This document shows positions 1 to 7,700 of a DNA stretch of 64,000 nucleotides, piece by piece. The translations under genes were made by a program, and so were the position numbers. The stretch spans positions 124,001 through 188,000 of the forward strand of contig JAHHIC010000074.1 in the NCBI GenBank assembly GCA_019359035.1. Direction: 5' to 3'. The notes under the pieces were generated by a model. The model searched no databases, was not told the origin of the DNA, and saw nothing but the letters and a program-made list of their open reading frames with translations. This DNA comes from Scytonematopsis contorta HA4267-MV1. GTDB lineage: Bacteria > Cyanobacteriota > Cyanobacteriia > Cyanobacteriales > Nostocaceae. The stretch's first letter is position 1, and each line of letters starts with the position of its first letter.

Positions 1-851
1 ATTTATTTTTGCTGCCCGCCTTAATTTTATTAACATTAACGGTCTTTTGGCCAGCGCTACAAGCTTTTTACCTGAGTTTCACCCGTATCAACGATATTAC
101 CTTTAGCGAAGCACCCCAATGGGTTGGCTTAGAAAATTTGCAACGTCTTTGGCAAGACGCCGTATTCTGGAAAACATTAGGAAATACCTTTATTTATTTA
201 GTGTGTGTAGTTCCAATTTTAGCAATAGTTCCGTTGGGTCTGGCAATTTTGGTTAATCGCAAAATACCCTTTATTAACTGGTTTAGGGCTGCTTACTACA
301 CACCTGTAGTAATTTCAATGGTTGTTGCTGGTATTGCTTTTAATTGGCTGTACGAAGAAAGAGGCTTACTCAACCAGTTATTGAAAGTATTAGGTATTTT
401 CCCTGAAGGAATTCAATGGTTGACTAGTCCCGATTTTGCACTTTTTAGTGTAATGGTAGTTACCATCTGGAAAGGACTTGGCTACTATATGGTAATTTAT
501 TTAGCGGGTTTACAATCTATTTCTGATGATGTTTACGAAGCCGCATCAATTGATGGCTCAGACGGTTTTTTAAAGCATTGGGATATTACCGTCCCTTTAA
601 TGAAACCTTATATCGCATTAGTGTCAGTAATTTCCGCAATTTCTTCTACTAAAGTTTTTGAAGAAGTTTATATTATGACTCAGGGGGGACCAATTAATAG
701 TTCAAAAACGATAGTTTATTATTTGTATGAGCAAGCATTTAAATATTCAGAGTTTAGTTATGCTTGTACGATAGGTTTGGTACTATTCTTGATAATTGTA
801 ACATTATCAGTTATCCGACTTGCGCTTAATGGTAATAGTGAACTTGGTTAA
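1..851 (+). CDS. Sugar-type ABC transporter permease (MalF/UgpA-like), 5' end cut by window
   Basis: This is an inner-membrane permease of a carbohydrate-type ABC importer; it would form the channel with a second permease and an ATPase. About 280 residues are visible, nearly the full family length. The reading frame stays open to base 1, so the true start probably lies before the window; a TTG at 9 is the first possible start inside it. About six hydrophobic membrane segments are visible. The cytoplasmic EAA loop that docks on the ATPase begins EAASIDGSDGF near residue 178 and leads into VPLMKP, typical of MalF-family proteins. The substrate cannot be told from the sequence. Its partner genes are not in this window; the next gene is unrelated. 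Family assignment is firm, substrate unknown. Confidence 0.85.
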   Translation, partial: LFLLPALILLTLTVFWPALQAFYLSFTRINDITFSEAPQWVGLENLQRLWQDAVFWKTLGNTFIYLVCVVPILAIVPLGLAILVNRKIPFINWFRAAYYTPVVISMVVAGIAFNWLYEERGLLNQLLKVLGIFPEGIQWLTSPDFALFSVMVVTIWKGLGYYMVIYLAGLQSISDDVYEAASIDGSDGFLKHWDITVPLMKPYIALVSVISAISSTKVFEEVYIMTQGGPINSSKTIVYYLYEQAFKYSEFSYACTIGLVLFLIIVTLSVIRLALNGNSELG

Positions 852-916
852 TATGGAAGTTGGAACTTTTGCGATGAGTCGTGAGATAATAAGATTTTGA
901 TAAGTTGTTATACTCT

Positions 917-1486
917 ATGACACTATCTATTCCACAAAGCACTGTTCTGAGTATAGAAGAGTTTCTAAAACTGCCAGAGACCAAACCAGCAAGTGAATAT
1001 ATTGATGGGCAAATCTACCAAAAACCTATGCCACAGGGAAAACATAGTCGATTACAAACTCGTTTATCTACGTCTATCAATCAAGCAGGTGAACCTCAAA
1101 AGCTAGCATTAGCGTTGACAGAATTACGTTGTACTTTTGCGGGTCAATCAATTATACCGGATATTGCTGTGTTTGAATGGCAAAGAATCCCTCTGGATGC
1201 AAATGGTCAAATTGCAAATAAATTTGAAATAGCTCCAGATTGGACAATCGAAATTCTCTCACCAGAACAATCTGCTAGCAAAGTGATTCGTAAAATTACT
1301 TTTTGTATCAAAAACGGTACAAAATTAGGTTATTTTATTGACCCCGATGATGAATCAATCACTGTTTTTCAACCCAATCAATTACCGGAAGTAAAAGACA
1401 AACAAGATATTTTACCTGCTTTAGATGTTTTAAGTAACTGGAAATTAACTGTCGCTGATGTATTTAGTTGGTTGAGTTTTACCTAA
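917..1486 (+). CDS. Uma2 family endonuclease (DUF820)
   Basis: The 189-residue protein belongs to the Uma2/DUF820 family, restriction-endonuclease-like fold proteins that are greatly expanded in cyanobacteria and whose biological role is unclear. Visible family signatures are PDIAVFEW in the middle, then PDWTIEILSP and GYFIDPDDESITVF, which carry the acidic residues of the presumed PD-(D/E)xK site. I chose the ATG at 917 rather than the in-frame TTG at 905 because the family normally begins shortly before the LSIEEFLKLP segment. It stands alone, 65 bases after the permease, and is followed by a heptamer repeat array and the convergent tamB gene. Confidence 0.85.
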   Translation: MTLSIPQSTVLSIEEFLKLPETKPASEYIDGQIYQKPMPQGKHSRLQTRLSTSINQAGEPQKLALALTELRCTFAGQSIIPDIAVFEWQRIPLDANGQIANKFEIAPDWTIEILSPEQSASKVIRKITFCIKNGTKLGYFIDPDDESITVFQPNQLPEVKDKQDILPALDVLSNWKLTVADVFSWLSFT

Positions 1487-1500
1487 AATTCATGAACCCC

Positions 1501-1542
1501 GTCAACCGTCAACAGTCAACAGTCAACCGTCAACAGTCAACC
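1501..1542. repeat. GTCAACM heptamer array, six copies
   Basis: Six uninterrupted 7-bp units (GTCAACA or GTCAACC) fill the gap between two convergent genes and run directly into the tamB stop codon. The same unit recurs near 15.3, 17.6, 20.7, 32.9 and 45.0 kb. This is the class of short tandemly repeated repetitive (STRR) sequences known from heterocystous cyanobacteria. Confidence 0.95.
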
Positions 1543-4500
1543 TAAAACCTTCTTTCAAATTCAACTACAGCGCGATTGTCATTTGTTAAATTGGTAGAAC
1601 TACGTAAACGAAAATCATCGTTTATACGGTAATTGATACCAAATTGTACTGGGTCACTTGCTGTAAAAATTGAAAGAATTGATAAGGATACCTTAGGAGA
1701 AATATCAATTCCAGCTTCTGCAGCTAATTCTAAACTAGAACTACTCCTCCCAGCTTCAGGATTTTGTGAGAGTACGGTGGGGAATACTCGCAGTTCGCTT
1801 AGACCAAAAGCTGTACCTATTTGATTTAATGTGCTTTGAAAATTACCTAATACTGCTGAACCTGCTATATTTATTAAGCCTAAAGTACTGTCACCTCGTC
1901 CTTGTGTATCAACGGAACCACCTCCCAATAGAGCTATAAGTTCTGTTTGACTTCGTGCAGGAGTACTTTTTAGTTCTAAACCTTCGTCGTTTATTTCACT
2001 GGCAAGTCCTTGAACGGTAGCTTCGACACGCACCGTTTCTAATGCTGCTAGACCCGTAGCTCCCTGTCTATTAATATCCATACTTTGGATTACGTCCAGC
2101 ACTTTTGCTGATAGACGCACATCTAAAATTGGGTTGCGTGGTTCACTAGGTCTAAATTCCGCTTCGTTTTTATATCCCCGCACTAAGTTAAATTGTGTAG
2201 TAAATAAATTCACACCTCCTTCTTTTAAACTGATAATTCCTTCGGGTATTGGGTCAGTTAAACTACCGTTGACTTTAAGAGCACCTTCAGCACGGAAATT
2301 GAGAATAGGTGGACGACTAATAAATACGTTTTTACCTAATACAATTTCCAAATCATTCAACTGGGTGACTGAGCTTTCGTTTTGCGCTATTAATTTATTC
2401 TGTTTTACTTGAGGTTGCGAGGGTGATTTAACTCCTATTCCATCACCTCGACCAGAGCTTGCGGCTCCAGCAGTATCCGCTAATAATACTTTACCGTTTG
2501 CTAATTCTACTTTACCCCCAATTACTGGAACTTTGGCACTACCTAAAATTTGTAATGTGCCACTCGCACCTCCTTGGTAAAGTCCTCTTAGGTTTAATGC
2601 TAAATTTTCTAGTTGTAAAGTCAAAGGATTTTCGATAGTGGAACTTGGTGAATCGGCTAAAGGAATTTGTCCATAAGCTAGTACCTGTCCTTTGCTAAAT
2701 CGACCTCTAATAGTTTCTTTAATTACAGCTATATTTCTATCAAATTCTATTTGACCATTAACATTAGTGAGTTTTTCTGGTAAAGCTTGGGCAGAGAATA
2801 TGGCATCTTTAACAATAACATTTCCTTTTACTTCTGGCTTATCTATTGTGCCACGTACTGTTAAGTCTATTTCCCCTTCACCCTTTTCAAATTGTACTTG
2901 GTTGGTTAACAAGTTGATAACTGCTAATCCTTGATTTTTTACTTTTACATCAAGACTTAATTTATCATTATTAGCTTGAAAATCACCTAAACCCACAGGA
3001 ATACTACCAGTAACTACTACAGGTTCTGGTCCAGTAACTGCGACATTACTACCAAAATTTAAACGTCCATCTGCATAGCTGAAACTTCCGTTTGCTGATT
3101 GTATTTCTGGTTGATTTAAATCTGTAAGTTGTAATTCTCCTCTTGCTTGAGGATTTTTTATACTACCAGCGATTGCAGCAGTAGCACTAAGGTTACCTGT
3201 TAACGGACGTGGTAAATTAATAAAATTATTCAGTAAAGCTATCGGAAAATTTACTACCCTCAATTGTCCAGATTGTTCATCCCCTCCCAGGCTACCAACA
3301 AAAGCAATTTGTTGTTGGTTTGACTCAATACTAAAAGGCTGTAATCTTAATATCCCATTTTCAAAACGACCTTTAGCTATTATTTTTTGGGCATTAAAAT
3401 AACGAACGGGTTCTTCTTTTCTACCCCATTCAAAGTTTTGACCATTTAAGTCAAAATCTGCTACGGTTCCATCAGATGTATTTACTTTTATATTACCGTT
3501 GAAAATACCTTTTAAGTCAGCTAATTCTGGTATTGGTGAACTATTAAGCCTTTCTTGTTCTTGTATTGCTAGCTTATTTTTAATTTCCGTAAACCGTAGA
3601 ATTTGACTAAATACATCAGCGTTGGCTGGCAAACCTTGGGGTTTTGTTTGCAAATCAGCTTCCCCACCGTAGTTTGGTGCTACAACACCACGTCCTAGGT
3701 CTCTAACTTCAAATATTTGCAGTGTTGTTAAAACATCTTGGATTTGTCCTTGCTTGATGCTGAGGTCACCAATAATTTGTGGTCCCTTGGGACTTTGTGC
3801 AATATCTCCTGCAAAACCGTAACTGCTGCTCCCTTTAACAAATTCACTACTTGTTAAACTTAATTTACCATTGTCATAGTCGAAAGAAGCAGCTAAACTA
3901 TCACCTTTTATTCTTCCAATTTCTGGTTTAGTTATTGCTAAATTTCCTTTTGTCGTCAAGGTATCAGGGTTAACTAAGAAATTTCCTGCTAACACCCCAC
4001 CTAGGACACCATTTCCCAGTAAAGCACTAGGAGGTAAATTGAAATTAAACTCCTTTAAGGGAAGATTTCTTACAGACGCTAGCAAATTTTCTCCCTGTTT
4101 TTCTCCTGTTGCTGACACCTGTCCCCATTGCAAAGCGAAGGAATTGGGACGATTTCTAGCGTCTAAATTTACAGCAACTCGGTCATTTTCTCCCTTTACA
4201 TCTAAATTTAAACCTTGTCCAGTTACTGATTGGATATTACCAGTCAATACAGGCTCAAACACATATTTATTTACCTGTAAATCACGTAATCTTAATTCTC
4301 CGAGTAAATTAGGTGTCGGTAATTTACCCGTAATTTGTCCAGCATAATCGGCTATTCCATTTACTGCTACCATTTGGGGAAATTTGAATGGTAATTCTTT
4401 TAAGTCCAAATTATTTGCTTGGACATTAAGATTTATATCCGTAATTTCCGGTACACCAAGCCGATTAGTTATTGCTGTAATTACACCATTTGCGCTTGCA

Positions 4501-7388
4501 TCACGCGATGTTGCTTGCTGAATATTTAATTGTTGCCCATTCCAATCAACTAATGCAGTCAGGGGCTGTTTAAGTAGAGAAATTCCTTGAGAAAGTTGTA
4601 CTTGACCTGCTGCGGTCACATTAGCAATACTAATATTTTTCAAATCACCAGCTACTCGTAATTGACGAGCGGCTAGTTCCCCCCTAAGTTGTTGATTAAA
4701 GCGATTTAAATCTACACCAGCAGCATCTACCAACGCTTGGTAACGACCATTAGCAACTTGAATATTATTAGCTGTAATAATACCACCAATAGCATTAAGG
4801 CTTCCTTGACCTTTTGCAATAATTGTTTCCAGTTTAAAAGAGTCAATTGACCCGGCTATATCTAAATTACCTGTTAAATTCCCCCGAAATAGAGGAGGAA
4901 CTTTTACCAGTCCTTGTAGGGGTACATTAGCTGCTTGAACTTTTGCTTTATAACGACCACTGGCTAAGTTAACATTAGAAAGATTAATTCTTCCTGCGGC
5001 AACATTTAATTGTCCTTGACCTTCGGCTTGAATATTTTGCAGACTAAAGGAATCAACTGACCCAGCAACGTTAAATAGACCCGTGAAAGCACCTTGTAAT
5101 TGGGTTGGTACTTGTGCTAATTCTTGCACTCTCACAGCATTTGCTAGCAGTTGTGTTTGGTATACACCATTTGCTAATTGAATATTTTTTGCTGTAATAG
5201 TACCACCAGCAGCAGCAAGACGCGCTTCTCCTGTACCTGTCAAAGTTTTTAGGTCAAAATTTTCTCGACTGCCAGAAATTTGAAAATTGCCTGCTAAAGG
5301 ATTTTGTAAGACTGGGGGTAATTTTGTCGTTAATACCCGACCAAGACGTACTCCACTTGCTGCTAATTGGGCAGAAAAGTTTTGCTCACCAATTTCTACA
5401 TTAGAAACAGCAACAGTCCCCCCCCCAATTGCAACTTGCATCCCTTGGGGACGAATACTCGCTACTTTAAATGGTGCTGTAGTCCCAGAAATAAAAACGC
5501 GACCTTTTAGACTTACTCCTTTGAGGTTAAAAGGGGATGCTGAACCGCCTGTAGAGACGCGATTAATCGCGTCTCTACCGATTGGGGAGGATGAGGGTAA
5601 TTGCGAATTGCTAATGAAGGGTTCTAGTTGTACGTCTTGGAGTTGTGCTACTGTTTGCCAACGTTGGTTTACCCAGTTACCGGAGGCAAAAACTTTTCCT
5701 TCTGCAACGCTGAGTACTACATTACGGAAAGTGACTTTACGTTGTGGGGAAACTGTTAGCTCTCCTGTTGCTGGATATGTAGCTTGGGGTGCTTGGAATT
5801 TTACTAATGTTTGGACACTATTGGGTGCGCCAACTAAGCGAGTGGTAGCATTTACAGTACCAATAGTTACACCAGGATTTATTTCATATAGTGCAGCGTA
5901 AGCCTCTCCTGGAAGGTTCTTGGCTGTTAAATTTACATCAATACCCGCGTTTCTACCAATACGGATAGTACCATCACCTTTAATGTCGCCCCCTAATTGT
6001 GGTTTGGCTTGTATATCTTTAAGTTTAATTACTGAAGCACTAGGTGTAAAAATAAAGTTTGTACTGACGTTTTCTATATCAACTTTATCAATTTGTGCTG
6101 GCTTAATGTTGGCGACTGTACCAGAAAGAACGGGTTTAGAGATTAATCCTGTTAATTGTAGGTCAGCTTTAAATTCTCCTGTGGTAGGTAAAGGAAATTT
6201 TATTTTGAGAGTTTGTAATGCATTGGCTGCACTTACGGCATTTATTTTTGCTCCTAACTTAAAGCCTTTTTTTCGGTCAAGAGTACCGTTGGCTATCAAA
6301 GGTATTTTGCCATAATTAGTCTTCAGATTTTCTAGATTAATTGCTAAACCTTGAAAGCTGAGATTTCCTTCGGAATTACTAAAAGGTTGGGGTACTCCGG
6401 GGACTCTAAGTTTTACTGCTTGTGCTGTTGCACGACCGAATAATAGTGCTGGCTGTTGTTGCTGGATTTGTACTTCTATATCACCACTAACTCTACCTGC
6501 TTGCAGTTCAACAGGTAAATTTACGATAGGAGTAATATCAGAAGCAAGTAATTCTTCAGGTTTTACTCTTAATTTTGTTTCTTGTTTTTTTGGACGTGTT
6601 TCTCCTTCGATTGAGACATTTCCACCACTACCTGGTATTCCCGCTACATCAAATTTAATTAGCTGATTCTGTTCAAGAAAATCAACTGTACCGTTAAGTT
6701 CGGTGTAGCGGAGAGAGTTAGTAGAGACGCGATTTATCGCGTCTTTGGAGAGCGGGGAGTTAGTAGAAACGCGATTTATCGCGTCTCTGTCTCTGTCTTT
6801 GTCTTTATCTTTGTCTTTGGAAAGTGGAGAAAATGTTTGGAGATTGCTGGGTATTTCTTTGGTAGAGTCTGGGATTAATAATAGTGTGGCGTTACGTAGA
6901 TGTAGTTTTGCTAATTCAGTTTTAATTGCTCCTGGTGGTCCTGGTTGCGGTAAGCTTGTTGTTACCCAACGTTTTTCTTTGTCTTGTTCTATATAAAGAT
7001 TTGGGTTAATTAAGGTAACATCTAGTTTAAGGGTACGGGTTAATAGTAATTGTATTGGGTCAAGTCCTACTTCGATGGCATCTATTGTGACTCTATCTGG
7101 GTCGTTTGCTGTTGCGGGTATTGCTGATGCTCCAAATCTCACCCCTGTTAAAGATATTTCTTCTATTTTTCCTAAGTTGACGGGACGTTTAAGTGTCGTT
7201 GTCAAATTTTGTTGTGCGAGTGGGGCTAATTCTTTTTGGATAAAATTCCATACCCACCAAGCACCACCACCAATAAGTAGCAGCAAAGCTCCACCGCTAA
7301 CAATTCCAAAGCGACGCAATACTATCAACCAAAAACGTTTGCTGGGTTGAGATTTTATAATATTTTCTGCATCAGGTGAGTGACTCAT
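1542..7388 (-). CDS. tamB: TamB-like translocation/assembly module protein (DUF490)
   Basis: A 1948-residue protein with one N-terminal membrane anchor (about residues 20-48, after a basic start) followed by a very long beta-rich region and a C-terminal TamB/DUF490 domain ending in INYRINDDFRLRS and a terminal F. TamB-type proteins span the periplasm and take part in outer-membrane biogenesis or lipid transfer; in cyanobacteria a close homologue serves the plastid-type envelope (family knowledge). Repeating units such as GSIDSFKLE and LANGVYQTQ are visible in the middle. The gene is unusual in carrying three in-frame translated copies of a palindromic repeat (peptide DAINRVST) near residues 202-226 and 605-615, plus a KDKDKDKDRDRD run from a 6-bp repeat. 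It is transcribed alone, convergent with the Uma2 gene. Confidence 0.9.
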   Translation of the reverse strand: MSHSPDAENIIKSQPSKRFWLIVLRRFGIVSGGALLLLIGGGAWWVWNFIQKELAPLAQQNLTTTLKRPVNLGKIEEISLTGVRFGASAIPATANDPDRVTIDAIEVGLDPIQLLLTRTLKLDVTLINPNLYIEQDKEKRWVTTSLPQPGPPGAIKTELAKLHLRNATLLLIPDSTKEIPSNLQTFSPLSKDKDKDKDRDRDAINRVSTNSPLSKDAINRVSTNSLRYTELNGTVDFLEQNQLIKFDVAGIPGSGGNVSIEGETRPKKQETKLRVKPEELLASDITPIVNLPVELQAGRVSGDIEVQIQQQQPALLFGRATAQAVKLRVPGVPQPFSNSEGNLSFQGLAINLENLKTNYGKIPLIANGTLDRKKGFKLGAKINAVSAANALQTLKIKFPLPTTGEFKADLQLTGLISKPVLSGTVANIKPAQIDKVDIENVSTNFIFTPSASVIKLKDIQAKPQLGGDIKGDGTIRIGRNAGIDVNLTAKNLPGEAYAALYEINPGVTIGTVNATTRLVGAPNSVQTLVKFQAPQATYPATGELTVSPQRKVTFRNVVLSVAEGKVFASGNWVNQRWQTVAQLQDVQLEPFISNSQLPSSSPIGRDAINRVSTGGSASPFNLKGVSLKGRVFISGTTAPFKVASIRPQGMQVAIGGGTVAVSNVEIGEQNFSAQLAASGVRLGRVLTTKLPPVLQNPLAGNFQISGSRENFDLKTLTGTGEARLAAAGGTITAKNIQLANGVYQTQLLANAVRVQELAQVPTQLQGAFTGLFNVAGSVDSFSLQNIQAEGQGQLNVAAGRINLSNVNLASGRYKAKVQAANVPLQGLVKVPPLFRGNLTGNLDIAGSIDSFKLETIIAKGQGSLNAIGGIITANNIQVANGRYQALVDAAGVDLNRFNQQLRGELAARQLRVAGDLKNISIANVTAAGQVQLSQGISLLKQPLTALVDWNGQQLNIQQATSRDASANGVITAITNRLGVPEITDINLNVQANNLDLKELPFKFPQMVAVNGIADYAGQITGKLPTPNLLGELRLRDLQVNKYVFEPVLTGNIQSVTGQGLNLDVKGENDRVAVNLDARNRPNSFALQWGQVSATGEKQGENLLASVRNLPLKEFNFNLPPSALLGNGVLGGVLAGNFLVNPDTLTTKGNLAITKPEIGRIKGDSLAASFDYDNGKLSLTSSEFVKGSSSYGFAGDIAQSPKGPQIIGDLSIKQGQIQDVLTTLQIFEVRDLGRGVVAPNYGGEADLQTKPQGLPANADVFSQILRFTEIKNKLAIQEQERLNSSPIPELADLKGIFNGNIKVNTSDGTVADFDLNGQNFEWGRKEEPVRYFNAQKIIAKGRFENGILRLQPFSIESNQQQIAFVGSLGGDEQSGQLRVVNFPIALLNNFINLPRPLTGNLSATAAIAGSIKNPQARGELQLTDLNQPEIQSANGSFSYADGRLNFGSNVAVTGPEPVVVTGSIPVGLGDFQANNDKLSLDVKVKNQGLAVINLLTNQVQFEKGEGEIDLTVRGTIDKPEVKGNVIVKDAIFSAQALPEKLTNVNGQIEFDRNIAVIKETIRGRFSKGQVLAYGQIPLADSPSSTIENPLTLQLENLALNLRGLYQGGASGTLQILGSAKVPVIGGKVELANGKVLLADTAGAASSGRGDGIGVKSPSQPQVKQNKLIAQNESSVTQLNDLEIVLGKNVFISRPPILNFRAEGALKVNGSLTDPIPEGIISLKEGGVNLFTTQFNLVRGYKNEAEFRPSEPRNPILDVRLSAKVLDVIQSMDINRQGATGLAALETVRVEATVQGLASEINDEGLELKSTPARSQTELIALLGGGSVDTQGRGDSTLGLINIAGSAVLGNFQSTLNQIGTAFGLSELRVFPTVLSQNPEAGRSSSSLELAAEAGIDISPKVSLSILSIFTASDPVQFGINYRINDDFRLRSSTNLTNDNRAVVEFERRF
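5551..5578. repeat. 28-bp perfect palindrome inserted in frame in tamB
   Basis: Arms GTAGAGACG and CGTCTCTAC flank the core CGATTAATCG, giving a perfect palindrome. Read on the minus strand in the tamB frame it encodes RDAINRVST. An identical palindrome lies between genes at 27615-27642, so it is a mobile-type dispersed repeat rather than part of the original gene. Confidence 0.9.
6721..6830. repeat. Two degraded palindrome copies plus 6-bp repeat inside tamB
   Basis: Two near-copies of the GTAGAGACG palindrome (6721-6745 and 6762-6788, core CGATTTATCG) lie 41 bases apart and are followed by a GTCTTT/GTCTCT hexamer run. In the tamB frame these read as DAINRVST twice and as an alternating Lys/Arg-Asp run. 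All keep the frame open. Confidence 0.88.
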
Positions 7389-7700
7389 TGTGACTCTCTA
7401 AAAAATTAATGGCTTTGCTGCTGCGAACGCTTCGGAAACAAACTGGCACATCACTGATATGCCACTTCCACCAGGATATGTCAAAACAACTGATATGGGA
7501 GGGGTTTAAGTAAACCTTGTCATGTATCTTTAGTAAGGATTAAAATCAACTGTGCGATTTTAAGCAAAAAGTTGCAAGTGTTTATTTTCAAAGGTCAGAC
7601 ACTTAAAATTATTTATTCAACATATGATGCAGGCTATCGGGAAATAGTGAGGCAAGTTATAGCAAATACACCTCTCCACATAGCAAACCCCAACCCCCAT
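7389..7700. other. Intergenic region between tamB and the dikinase fusion
   Basis: Both neighbours are on the minus strand, so this holds the tamB leader and the end of the upstream gene. A GCTGCTGCGAACGCTTCGG stretch near 7418 resembles the element near 55664. I see no convincing RNA gene, coding sequence or terminator. Confidence 0.4.

Noticed and set aside
5287-5901. Plus-strand frame of 204 codons across tamB
   Set aside because: It is antisense to tamB, overlaps its inserted palindrome and has no recognisable domain.
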